Virus record (IMG/VR): IMGVR_UViG_3300046777_003126
Location: 1 to 36,051 of that record
Strand: one strand, 5' to 3'
DNA: 36,051 nt
DNA from: a virus
The notes beneath the pieces are model-generated. The model ran no database searches. It had not been told where the DNA came from and saw only the letters and a list, made by a program, of their open reading frames with translations. A program made the translations under genes and the position numbers. Below are positions 10,601 to 19,200 of the stretch, piece after piece; the stretch's first letter is position 1, and every line of letters begins with the position of its first letter.

Positions 10601-13059
10601 CCAACACTAATAGAACTTCCTATTGCTATTCCAGTGCCTGTAGTAAATCCTACAAAAATAGTAGTAGAACCTATTCCTACAGTTTGTGCCAATGATGTTG
10701 TATACCCTACACTTGTTCCTGGATACGATGTGCTAGCAGTGCTAATTGTTACGAAGTTTCCACCAACACCAGTAATTGCAACATTATTTAATGCAGAAGT
10801 TGTTCCTACCCCCGCAGCAGATATTCTACTTAATGTCGTAATACCAGTTATATTATCTACAAATATAACAGTTGAACCAAAACTTACTGCCTGACCAATT
10901 GACGTTATTAATGCAATTCCAGGAGAAGTTGATGCAGTGCTAATTTGAATGAAAGTTGTACCAACACCAACAACTCTAACACTTGTAACAGCAGATCCTA
11001 CAGTTACAGAACTACCTATTGATACCCCCGTTGTAAATCCTACAAAAATTACAGTAGAACCAACTCCAATATCTGAAGTAAGTGCAGTTGTTAAAGATGT
11101 TCCTGGTGTAGTTGAAGCTGAACTAATCTGAACAAATGTTGCACCTACGGAAACAATTGGGGCATTAGTATATGCTATTCCAATACTAATAGAATCACCA
11201 ACAGAAACGTTTGATGTATTAGAAAGAAAAATTGTTGTCGAACCAACACCAACATTTGATGTTAAAGAAGGATTTATAAAATTAATATTTGAATTATATT
11301 TGGATGCAGTTATAGTTGCCACACCAATAACTACTGAATCAGACTGAACTACATCAGCATTAAATGTTGCCCCTGCACTTACTAAACCATAAACTGATTT
11401 TACATCAGATATTGAATAAGATGTTACTGATATAGCAATTCTATTATTTTCAATTCCATCAATAATAAAAGGTTCATTAACAATAAAATCACCTGACTTT
11501 TCATAAATGGTTAAAGCAGTTCCTACATTTACATTACTTCTTAAAAATCCAGTTGCTCCACTATACTTACCCTTAATGAAGGTTGGAACCCTCAAAGTAA
11601 TAGGTTCATTTAATGTTATTTCTGTAAATGTTTGAACATCATAGAGTGATATTGCCCACTTATTTGTATTTAAATTTTGTTCATCATATTGACCAGAATC
11701 TAATCTATAATCATATACCCTTGCTAGTCCTATTTCTCTTCCAGACTCATTTGTTTTTGGTGCCGTATTAGAACCATATGATGCAGCAAATCCAACTCTT
11801 TCGTTTCTTAAACTGAGAATGAATGTATTTCCAATTCCTATCTTAGGATTACCATAAACATTATTTAAAGAAAGTGTTGGTCCAGTGTAATAATTTATTA
11901 ATTGGTTATTTAAACTTTTTGTTGTTCTTGGTTTTGGAACATCCAAATATGATGGACTTATTGTTTCTACTTCATAACCTCTTACGAATGCTTTTCCTGG
12001 GGAAATTTGATATAATGCAAGATTTTCTGATGGGACAGAACCTGCATCAGTTGTCTGATTACTAAGGAAAACTCCATTATTACCCAGATTGTTGTTTAGC
12101 GATTCTTTGATTGAAACTGAGAAAGGAGTTACATAATAATCTCCAGACTCATCATAAGTTCTTCTTGCTAATTCTGCAGTTAGACCGTCTGTGTTACTAT
12201 TCCTTGTCAGTGTTCTTAAGACGCCAGTTCTAACTGTTGCAAGTTCTATAAAATCATTATCTTCAAAATCGTCTAGACTTTTTTTATGAAGTCTTGCAGT
12301 AATTTTTAATCTGTCTGCTCCAGGAACAGAATAATTTCCAGTAGAGTTATCATTTAAAGATGGATCGACATCTGCATTTATTATTTCCTCTCTTAACAAA
12401 AGACCAATTCTGTAAGAAGGGGTATTGCTGTACTGATCCAACAAAATTGTTTCATCATTTACTGAAATAAATTGACCTTTTGCAAAATAAACACCATTTG
12501 ATATTGAAAAAGCAGAACCAGTTGAATTTGCTCCAGATGAAATAGTAGATGCAAAAGAATCTCCAGCAGAAATTATTTTTCCGCCAAATGATACAGTTCT
12601 ATCTATTGATAGAAGTTCTCCGTCTGAAAAAAAGGTAGTTGAATTATCTACGGTACTTGAACTTACATAAGTTACATATAGAGTTGCATTTCCTCTCTCC
12701 GACTCATCAGATCTCAAATATTTCTTAACTACTGCACTTACACCAGAAGTTCTCCCTGTTATTTTTGCTCCAACTAACTGGGAAAGATATTGTGATAAAT
12801 TAACACCCAAATACTGATTGCTAATCTCTACAGCATAATAACTATTATCATAGGATATATTTCCTGGTATTACCTTTGAACCTTCTTTAAAAAAGTGTTG
12901 TCCAAATTTTTCAATTTGATTTTGTAATATTGATTGGAGAGTGGTTAACTCTCTAGCTTGAACTGGATATCCGGGTTTAAATAAAACACGGTAATAGTTT
13001 TTATTAGGGTCAAAGTCATCAAAATATGGAGCTACATTTAAATTAGTTTCCTGTGGCAT
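4615..13059 (-). CDS. Giant DUF4815-type baseplate/fibre structural protein
   Basis: A 2814-residue virion protein. The N terminus (residues 1 to about 60; PYFDDFDPNKNYYRVLF, then PGYPVQARELTTLQSILQNQ) is the hallmark of the DUF4815 family of phage structural proteins. Residues about 597-896 are a low-complexity tandem repeat with units of roughly 55-60 residues (GVGSTVIFVGFTTGVSIG-type), ending in three short AVTFxxVS copies. Around 1320-1350 lies a conserved DIRPRVSQYNVSENSRSP block. Residues about 1996-2106 form a conserved domain starting SFLVEDPTGIFLTKCDIFF. SGxxAxV modules occur near residues 100, 1180 and 1810, and a GYIQIGDEIIAY module near 2430. By position after gp8 it is probably attached to the baseplate periphery or fibre network. 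Family membership is confident; the exact T4 counterpart (for example gp9) is not established. Confidence 0.88.
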   Translation of the reverse strand: MPQETNLNVAPYFDDFDPNKNYYRVLFKPGYPVQARELTTLQSILQNQIEKFGQHFFKEGSKVIPGNISYDNSYYAVEISNQYLGVNLSQYLSQLVGAKITGRTSGVSAVVKKYLRSDESERGNATLYVTYVSSSTVDNSTTFFSDGELLSIDRTVSFGGKIISAGDSFASTISSGANSTGSAFSISNGVYFAKGQFISVNDETILLDQYSNTPSYRIGLLLREEIINADVDPSLNDNSTGNYSVPGADRLKITARLHKKSLDDFEDNDFIELATVRTGVLRTLTRNSNTDGLTAELARRTYDESGDYYVTPFSVSIKESLNNNLGNNGVFLSNQTTDAGSVPSENLALYQISPGKAFVRGYEVETISPSYLDVPKPRTTKSLNNQLINYYTGPTLSLNNVYGNPKIGIGNTFILSLRNERVGFAASYGSNTAPKTNESGREIGLARVYDYRLDSGQYDEQNLNTNKWAISLYDVQTFTEITLNEPITLRVPTFIKGKYSGATGFLRSNVNVGTALTIYEKSGDFIVNEPFIIDGIENNRIAISVTSYSISDVKSVYGLVSAGATFNADVVQSDSVVIGVATITASKYNSNINFINPSLTSNVGVGSTTIFLSNTSNVSVGDSISIGIAYTNAPIVSVGATFVQISSASTTPGTSLTTALTSDIGVGSTVIFVGFTTGVSIGSSVTVGSAVTSVRVVGVGTTFIQISTASTSPGIALITSIGQAVSFGSTVIFVDNITGITTLSRISAAGVGTTSALNNVAITGVGGNFVTISTASTSYPGTSVGYTTSLAQTVGIGSTTIFVGFTTGTGIAIGSSISVGTGITNVSVVAVGNSFVLIGTGSTVSYSINAGVAVTFSNVSSLIVGSAVTFTNVSNMISGAAVTFTRVSDALSGVGATISYVLKSSTVRSSSPSFNPINFKPFNIVKYTTTTLPDPVFARVVSVGTSSIEITNVRTVSGITSSVLPTSTTQVLDFSLQKTNLLSSSDNSFYTPLPKKNISSVDLTGASLVIRKVDTVNIVNNQLGETVLAGTNEIFLPFDEERYSLVRSDGTSEVLTRDRIFISGNGKQLQILNLGGDDTNATLITTRRKTNIVSKVKFKNRVNSIIVNKSKYVGSGIGSTTLNDGLTYGNYPYGTRVQDDIISLNSPDVIEILGIYESLGIDDPSAPVMTLTSLNGQTNKTSDLIIGEKIIGQTSGCVAIVSRLLSDYQIDYIIKNQKNFIEGENVLFEESKVTGSVSSISFNSKDISFNYTYQTGQNESFYDYGTIVKKPESQEPSRKIKIYFSSAYYDSSDTGDITTKESYNTFDYSNDIKTVNSERNTDIIDIRPRVSQYNVSENSRSPLEFLGRTFNESGNSAQNILASDENIEASFSYYLGRIDRIFLSKTGKFQIQYGSPSETPEIPVPIDDSLEVAQISLPPYLYNISQASISSLDYKRYRMVDINQLENRIKSLEYYTSLSLLESNTANLFIPDNNGLNRFKSGFYVDNFTNTITQEDGIENKNSIDPRNKEIRPSHFTTSLDLRLGPVQGVDESTDASLREPEGSNIRKNSDVITLDYTEVEWLRQNFATRSESVTPYLVSFWNGTLELTPASDTWVVQNRIEASIQQVEGNFAATLANATRQFGVDPNTGFSPTIWSSWTTVWTGETVTQRTATQTSDRRISTSRFIENGRVGWTDTLATETRENTIREVRRVGTQTRVGTRTEISEVFERVSNGDRVVDRSAITIMRSRNIQFSANRLLPNSRLYAFFDGVDVTKFCIPKLIEISMTSGVFQVGEEVIGQVSSNNPTSSNPASSASILFRVAKLNHKSGPYNQPTRTYQFNPYVDGNQIIPENYSSTSTLLNVDITSLSNINTNPNYRGYIEQGMVLVGRTSGAQAVVSNLRLVSDNTSAIIGSLFIPDPNVQSNPKFQTGSKVFTLINDQSNDINRAQTVASERFVSSGSLETIQENIVSIRNARIETKNIDQQQQSTSLVSSSVVSSRVVGTTNTRTSIRWGDPLAQSFLVEDPTGIFLTKCDIFFERKDDMGIPVTVQIRTMQNGYPTTKILPFAEVSLNPDQVNVSTDSSAATSFVFSAPVYLEGGTEYAICVASNSTKYRAFISRVGANDLLNNTFVGQQPYLGSLFKSQNASTWEASQWEDLKFVLHRADFVNSGTVEFYNSELSLGNDQIATLMPNSLSLVSNKVRVGLGSTLQDSNIQFGNTIVQSNSNASGNYVGNSGIATGNLNIINSGIGYTPSIGAGSRTYSDVNLVNVTGSGSDAKANITISNGVAVAATISSSGFGHQVGDVFTVTTVGLNSVGRDMRLSLVSIANTNTIILDNVQGEFKTIGAGNTVEYINNAGIRTQLNGSSGGGVPINEIVTITDGLHIKVNHRNHGMYFENNLVTISNVASDIIPTTLTSEYSSTSTSPIPVVDSSNFTTFENVGVGTTNKGYIQIGDEIIAYTQTSTGLIGGQIERSVGSSSGIGITSRTYPAGTPVYKYELGGVSLRRINTTHNLSSSTLQNSITFDSYNIKIDMGANGIGRSDSSSFPKLFFNQTKSTGGNNIKASQNIPFEIITPQLQNVTVNGTGISAAIRTISSQSIDGNEIPYINVGFQPVTLNNINYLDSSRAIYSKVNETVNLLNLPGNKSFNMRVLLESSDSRISPVIDAQRANIILTSNRINSPIENYITDNRVNSISNDPHAFQYISKEITLENPATSLKVLLNAYINVFSDIRVFYAISDKSGFEPIFKPFIGYENLSLGTYDIANSTGHSDFFIQPSKMLEFDSNSLEFSEYSFTLDQLPPFRSYRIKIIMTSTNQVYVPRIKDLRTIALA
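10370..11270 (-). repeat. Degenerate tandem repeat within the DUF4815-type gene
   Basis: Residues about 597-896 of the encoded protein are built from four or so divergent copies of a unit of roughly 55-60 residues. Each has a GVGSTVIFV-like strand, a SIGSSVTVG-like strand and a TTFIQISTAST-like strand. Three short copies of AVTFxxVSxxISG follow. Composition is almost entirely Gly, Ser, Thr, Val, Ile and Ala, suggesting a repetitive beta structure. Confidence 0.75.
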
Positions 13060-13065
13060 AGTAGT

Positions 13066-14622
13066 TTAGAATTGCAAAATAATTTTAATATCTTCTTTTT
13101 GATTTTGAGACCTGGTAATTGATGGTCTATTATCAACATAAATTATGTTTCCACTGTATTTCTGAACTTCTGGTTCAGAAACTCCATTGTTAAATTCTTG
13201 ACCCAAATAGTATGTCCTACTATTTATTACTGTTGATATACCACTAAAAGAAGTGCTTATTGATAAAGTACTTGCAGTTCCAACAATAGAAATAGAACCA
13301 CCACTAGATGGATTTCCTGTAAATCTATGTAAAGAAAATCCATATGAAGATGATGGATTTAATGAACCGTCTGTATTAAATCCAGCAGTTGTTCTATCTT
13401 GCCAGTACTTTAAAACACCAGTAGTTTGATCATATGAAATTACTCTTCCAACAGCAGTTGAACCAAGACCAACTGTTTGTGTTATATAACTATCTGCGTC
13501 AAAAATCGCAGAACTATATCCAACACCAGTCAATCTTAAAGCATAAACTGCGCTTGCTTTATCCAAAGTTAAATTATCTGTCGTTGAACCTAGTACTTTT
13601 GGATTTTCTACTAATCCTATTCTAGATATTTCATTGCCAGTTATAAAATCTGGATTGGAATTGTCATTTTCAATTCTTGAATATATCAAGACATTTTTTG
13701 AACCAAGTTCTCTATAAATGTCATGACCATGACCACCTTGTGGTGGAATAATAACATTAAAAACTGGTTCTGAGATAGCAGTTGGAACTCCCCCTGCAGA
13801 CAAATCTAAAGTTCCAAATGTGTATCCACTACCTCCTTTTGATATTCTAACAGATTCTATTTTTTGGTCATTATTTACAGTAACAATTGCCTCAGCACCA
13901 GAACCGTCACCTTTTATTGGAACTTTACTATAAGTTCTATTTGCCGTTCCTACACCAACTCCGCGATTTACAATTGTTACAATTTTTATTTGTCCACTTG
14001 TTTTTGCATTCTCTCTAATTGCAGAAACGTCAGAATTGGTGCTCCAGTCAACTGGAACTGGCATATAATTTGTGCTATCAAATTTAATTATATCACTTGG
14101 TTTAATTGTGTAAAGATATTTCCAAATGTACCCATCACCACTTAGACCAGCTTCTCTTGGTTCTAGATCTATAAAAGTTGGTTCATCTAGAGATGGGCGA
14201 CCTTCTGGATAATCTGGACTAGTTCCATTACTTAAGCAAATATAAACTCTATAATCACTGTTCATCACATAAAAGTTTGCATCATATAAACTAAAAGCAT
14301 TTGATGGTTTAGAAGGATTTTCCGCTCTAATATCATGCCTATACATATCATAAGTAACCCCAGACTGCCATGTAATTTTTCTAATTACTGGTCTTACATC
14401 AGATGAGTTTATTCTCTTCAATGCAATCATAGTATCCCAATAATTATTTTCTTGGTCGAAATTGTCTCTTGGATCGGGGGGATTTGTATTCCAAGTAGAA
14501 CTGACCTCCGTTGCGTTTGGCAATCCCACAAACATATAGTATGAATTTGCAGTTGACGCAACACTTGAAAGAAAATTCTTAGTGTTTAATATACGAAGTT
14601 GATCAGTTATAATTGCTGCCAT
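13066..14622 (-). CDS. 8: gp8-like baseplate wedge protein, expanded
   Basis: A 518-residue homologue of T4 gp8 (334 residues), a dimeric baseplate wedge subunit. Family features are the YRVYICLSNG strand followed by LSGDGYIWKYLYTI (about residues 130-175; T4 has GDGYVWEYLFEI) and the C-terminal SGNIIYVDNRPSITRSQNQ (T4 SGEMIYMENRPPI). The extra about 180 residues lie in the middle. They include a glycine module with GDGSGAEAIVTV and KGGSGYTFGTLDL (about 230-275) like those in gp14 and the gp7-like giant, and a Ser/Gly-rich stretch near 420-460. The start is an ATG 19 nt downstream of a perfect TATAAATA late promoter and has no obvious Shine-Dalgarno element. It is followed after 6 nt by the DUF4815-type gene. 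Confidence 0.9.
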   Translation of the reverse strand: MAAIITDQLRILNTKNFLSSVASTANSYYMFVGLPNATEVSSTWNTNPPDPRDNFDQENNYWDTMIALKRINSSDVRPVIRKITWQSGVTYDMYRHDIRAENPSKPSNAFSLYDANFYVMNSDYRVYICLSNGTSPDYPEGRPSLDEPTFIDLEPREAGLSGDGYIWKYLYTIKPSDIIKFDSTNYMPVPVDWSTNSDVSAIRENAKTSGQIKIVTIVNRGVGVGTANRTYSKVPIKGDGSGAEAIVTVNNDQKIESVRISKGGSGYTFGTLDLSAGGVPTAISEPVFNVIIPPQGGHGHDIYRELGSKNVLIYSRIENDNSNPDFITGNEISRIGLVENPKVLGSTTDNLTLDKASAVYALRLTGVGYSSAIFDADSYITQTVGLGSTAVGRVISYDQTTGVLKYWQDRTTAGFNTDGSLNPSSSYGFSLHRFTGNPSSGGSISIVGTASTLSISTSFSGISTVINSRTYYLGQEFNNGVSEPEVQKYSGNIIYVDNRPSITRSQNQKEDIKIILQF

Positions 14623-14640
14623 TTTACAGAGTTTTTTATC

Positions 14641-14648
14641 TATTTATA
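14641..14648 (-). promoter_or_regulatory. T4-type late promoter TATAAATA for gp8
   Basis: An exact match to the T4 late consensus on the minus strand in the 27-nt gap before gp8. The motif ends 19 nt from the gp8 ATG, which implies a very short leader of about 13 nt. Confidence 0.75.
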
Positions 14649-14649
14649 G

Positions 14650-16191
14650 TTACACTGCAACAGTGCTCAAAGTCCCATCATCTGCGACAATTAATCTATA
14701 TCTTGTTCCATTTGGAGATGTAAGAATAAGACCATTGGATGTATTAATGCCAACTGAAATGTCACTATTAAATGTGGAAATACCAGAAACACTCAATTCT
14801 TGTGTTTCTGTTTTTCCATATACTGTTATTCCAATACCCGTTGTTTTAATTTTTAATGAATTATTATAATAAAGATCTACTGAATCTGTTTCATTGGCAA
14901 CAATCATAGAGTCTGTTCCACCTTGATTGTTCAAAGTAAACTGACTTGTTCTGACTTCCAATCCACCTATACTATTTTCGTAGACTTTAGAATTTAAACC
15001 ATCATAGAAAATTTGAAACTGATTTAATACTCCAAATATTGCTCTAGCATTTTCTGAAAAAACAACGTTTGTGCCAAAACCAACACTGTCACTAAAAGTT
15101 GAAACTCCAGAAACACTCAAATGAGTTGCACCAATTCCACCAACTACGGTAAGAATATTTGATGGGTTGGTAGTTCCAATGCCAACTTTACCTGTTGTTG
15201 GATTTAAAATAAATTTTTCAGACCCTCCGGAGTCTTTAATTGAAACGTTATAATAAAAATCTGTTCCTTGTGTAGTAGTATCAATTCGTATACTCTGAGA
15301 TGGTGTCAATGCACCTGTTTGGTGATATAATGATGTTCCTGAATTTGTAAAAGATGCATAGTTGTTGCTTCCATCATCAATATACAAACCAAGAGGAGAT
15401 GTAATACCGATATCATCACTAGAATTATAAATTACAGTCCTGTCATTTGGCAATCCTTCATAGCGATAAATGAAGAATTGATTGCTGCTACCGAAATATA
15501 AAGCATCATTTGAATCAAAATAACCATTTCCATTAAATTTAACATTACCATTAAAAGTTGAAACTCCAGAAACATTTAATTGATTTGAAAATGTAGTTCC
15601 AGTAACTGTTACTCCAGAACCTATTGTTTCAATTTTTTTGGAATTATCGAAGAAAAGTTCTACTGAACCATCTGGAGAAAAGACAGCTAAAGTATCATTT
15701 CCTGCTCCATTTTTTGCCAATTTAATTTCATTGTCGGAGTCAATTAATAATCCACCAGTTCCTCCATCACGAATTACACTAGTGCTTCCATTATGAAAAA
15801 TTTGAAGGTCATTTGAATTTCCAAGATAAATTACTCCATTATCTTTTAAATAAAGATCTGAATTGTTAGTAAATGATACATCAGAACTAATATTTACTGA
15901 ACCATTTAATGTAGAAGATCCTGATACATAAAGTTCAGACGTAGATGTGCCGCTACCAGCAACAGTAAGAGTATTTGTTGGAACAGTTGTTCCAATTCCA
16001 ACATTTCTTAAAGTGTTAATTCCAGAAATTGTTGTTCCCCAAATTGGAGCAGAAAGAACTGTTGTACTTCCTGCCCCAAGATAAGTGTAAACTTCTAAAA
16101 AGTTGCTATTAATTTTGCCACCAGCAACCTTTAATACATCACCAGTTCCATCATTTTGTATAGCACCGGTGTTTATTCCTATTCTTGCCAT
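14650..16191 (-). CDS. gp10-type N-terminus on a repeat-rich tail-fibre protein
   Basis: A 513-residue structural protein. Residues about 8-40 (NDGTGDVLKVAGGKINSNF) match the N-terminal segment of T4 gp10 (DDGTGDYLRKGGIKINENF), the part of the baseplate wedge protein that anchors it to gp7. The rest is unlike gp10 and reads as a fibre. Three or so units of 130-150 residues contain a LGNSNDLQIFHNG / FGSSNQFFIYR / FGVLNQFQIFYDG strand and a VSGVSTFNGNV-type strand occurring at least four times. The C terminus (NGLILTSPNGTRYRLIVADD) is a common ending of cyanophage fibre proteins. It lies between the gp7-like and gp8 genes, where T4 would have wedge components. Probably a baseplate-anchored fibre or pin. 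No lectin or intramolecular chaperone domain was seen. Confidence 0.82.
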   Translation of the reverse strand: MARIGINTGAIQNDGTGDVLKVAGGKINSNFLEVYTYLGAGSTTVLSAPIWGTTISGINTLRNVGIGTTVPTNTLTVAGSGTSTSELYVSGSSTLNGSVNISSDVSFTNNSDLYLKDNGVIYLGNSNDLQIFHNGSTSVIRDGGTGGLLIDSDNEIKLAKNGAGNDTLAVFSPDGSVELFFDNSKKIETIGSGVTVTGTTFSNQLNVSGVSTFNGNVKFNGNGYFDSNDALYFGSSNQFFIYRYEGLPNDRTVIYNSSDDIGITSPLGLYIDDGSNNYASFTNSGTSLYHQTGALTPSQSIRIDTTTQGTDFYYNVSIKDSGGSEKFILNPTTGKVGIGTTNPSNILTVVGGIGATHLSVSGVSTFSDSVGFGTNVVFSENARAIFGVLNQFQIFYDGLNSKVYENSIGGLEVRTSQFTLNNQGGTDSMIVANETDSVDLYYNNSLKIKTTGIGITVYGKTETQELSVSGISTFNSDISVGINTSNGLILTSPNGTRYRLIVADDGTLSTVAV

Positions 16192-16209
16192 TTTAGTGGA
16201 TTTTTAAAC

Positions 16210-16217
16210 TATTTATT
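16210..16217 (-). promoter_or_regulatory. Putative late promoter AATAAATA for the gp10-like gene
   Basis: AATAAATA overlaps the stop codon of the gp7-like giant and ends exactly 19 nt from the next ATG. This is the same spacing as the TATAAATA before gp8, which supports a functional late promoter. Confidence 0.65.
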
Positions 16218-19200
16218 ATTGGATATAGTTATTATATCTTAGAGGATTTACTCTCGATACAACCGCCGAAGAAGTTATTCCGATAATCCCATCATTTCCG
16301 TAAAAATTAAATGTTCTTGGATTTGGTCTATTGCTCAAAACAACCTTACCCCAACTATATTCACCAAAAGATATTGAAGTTGTAGTTGATATTGCTCCAG
16401 TGAAAGAAGAATATGTTGTTGAAAATGTTGTATCCATTGTGTATGTTGAAGAGTCCATAGTGATGTTAGTTGAGTCGAAAGAAATAGTAGATATACCAGA
16501 AATTGGTGTAAATACTCTTAAAACATATGTCACTCCAACTCCAGTAGTTCCACCTAAACCTGGAGATACTACTTGTCTCCTTACAATTTCAGTAGAATCG
16601 ACATAATAAACATTATCCACAAATGATTTTCCAATAGAAATGACATTAAAATCATTATCAATAGAACTTATTGATGTTGATGCAAATCCAACATTTGAGT
16701 TATATACTGTAAAATAATCCCCAACGGAAATAGAACTTATTGTAGTTGCAGAAGAAACTATACTTGTATCTCTAAGATATGAATCAATAGGAATAAACAA
16801 ATCAAATATGAACTTATCGGCACCAGAAATCGTAGTTGTTCCAAATCCAACTATAACCCCATTATCTCCTTGGTAAGAAGAAACAATATCAGTCTCTACA
16901 ACTGATAGTGGTGGTTCAATTAAAACGAAAGGTGGGTTTGATTGGGAATATCCTGTTCCTCCAAAAGAAACTACAATTGAATCCACACTTCCATTTGATA
17001 CGTTTGCATAAGCAGTGGCTCTTTGTGTTGTTCCTAATCCAACTGGATTTGATATCACGACTTGAGGTTGAGATGTATATCCATATCCACCGTCATTAAT
17101 AATGATTGAAGAAACGCTTCCAGATTCTGAAACTGCACAAGTAGCGAATGCAGGAGATACATTATCTTGTGAAATGATGTTAATTTTATTTGTTATATTT
17201 TGTACGGTGTTTTCATTTATTGAATTGTAAAGAGGTCTAATTGTATCAACATATATGGTGTCTGTAGTTTCATTTATGTCTTTAATGATGTATGAAACTG
17301 GATTTACCAAAGGTTCATATAAATTTCTACTTTTACTTATTATTTTTCCATCAACCAATTTATCACTTCTTTGTTGACACCAAGTTACAGTTCTGATGCA
17401 ATTTATATCATCACTTATTCCTGGTCCTGTGTAAGTATTTGTTTCTACAGAATCTGCAGAAATTACATTGGTTACTAGTCTTTCATCCTGTTGAATAGAT
17501 TGAGAGCACAATGAATCGTTATCATCAATTGTTAAAGTATCGCCAACCTTAACTGTTTCAATTACATCTAATAGTTGAACGTCAACATCTCCACTTCCTT
17601 TATAGAATAGTATTTTGCAGGTATCACCTGTCCCTTCTATTCCATCCACTATTGGTTTTGGTGGTTCGGCAAATGTAATTACACTTCCACCACTTAATGT
17701 ATATCCTTCTCCTGGAACTTGTAAAATATTATTTAAGAAGACTAATAATGTTGCTTGAACATCAATATTTGAACCTTTCTTAGATTTTATTGTTACTGGA
17801 GAACCATCTTTGCTTAATGTAAAGTTTCTTCTTAAACCATTAAATTTATTTTCAATTTTATCAAGTACTTCAAGTTGCCCAATATTCCAACCAGCAAAAG
17901 AATCGGATATTACGGACTTGACGTTAATGTGAAACTCTGAGAAAGGTTTTGTAGGATCAGTTGGGATTCCTGCTAATCCGCCAGTTTCTACTGTCAATAT
18001 TTGGTCACTTCCATAATTGTAACCAAAATTAGTAATTTCAAAATCAATTACACTAGATCCTTGCCCAACAACGATACTAACTTTTGCACCAGTTCCCACT
18101 CCACTTGGTCTTGATGAACTATAAACTAGTGGTATGTTATCATATGAAAGAGGGGAATCAAAAATAACAAATGGTGGATTTGATGAAGTATAACCAGCAC
18201 CTGGATTTGTAATTGCAACACTTACAATATTTCCATTACTTACTGCAGCAGTTCCAATAAATTGTATGTTTGGAGTTCCGAGTGATGATGTATAAACACC
18301 AACATTTACCACTGTTTGAATTCCAGACCTGTATCCAGAACCACTATTTCCAATACTAATTGCTGATATTGTTCCTGCCACGGAGACTATTGCAGTTCCT
18401 CCTGCAGAAACTAATGGTTGATATCCAAATCCACCTGTTGATCCAACCGATACTATTATACCACCTACTGGAATGGTTGCTGTCTTTGGATCATATGAAA
18501 CTGATGTTCCTGCTCCAAGGAAAGTTATGCTAGTAATTCCAAGATTTTCAGATAACTGGTAGTCTTGAGTTGGTATTAATGTTCCTTGTGGACCTTGGAA
18601 AACTCCATTGACAAGAATGATGGAATTATTAGTTGAAAATCCTGATATATTTTGTTTTTGTGAAGTTAATCTAAAAGATTTTGTTGTAGAATCAAACCTA
18701 TCAGAAATATCATCAAAAACATAATTTTTGGAGTATGTTTCTTCCGTAGAATTTGGAATACCACTCTTTAGGAATGTTCTTCCTTGGAATTTTGAGTGTG
18801 TAGTTATTCCAGTCCAATCTCTTTCATCTGGAGAATTAGTCGGACTTCCAACGGGAGTTTTGCCTATTGGCGCGTCTGCAAAATTAATAGAATTATTAAC
18901 AATGTTATAGTTTCCCTGAACTTTAGTAACAACTGAGGAATTTGGATGTGTGGATAGTCCTGTTCCCATCCAAGGTCTTCTTACCAAAATTTGATTTGTA
19001 GTACCAAATCCAACATTAGTAATCTTCATAATTTCATTGTTAATCTTTATCAAATCACCACCAAAGAATGAAGTAATTCCACTAACTTGAATAACATTGT
19101 CAGTTAAAGTCACATTTTTAGTTAAAGATGTGATAACGGATGTTTCTACAATAGGAGACTGAATTACATTATCAATTGCAACTAAGCATCTTCCATTTTT

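Noticed and set aside
10157-11131. Several plus-strand frames opposite the DUF4815-type gene
   Set aside because: They lie opposite the Gly/Ser/Thr/Val repeat and have the Pro/Val/Thr composition expected from its complement; shadows.
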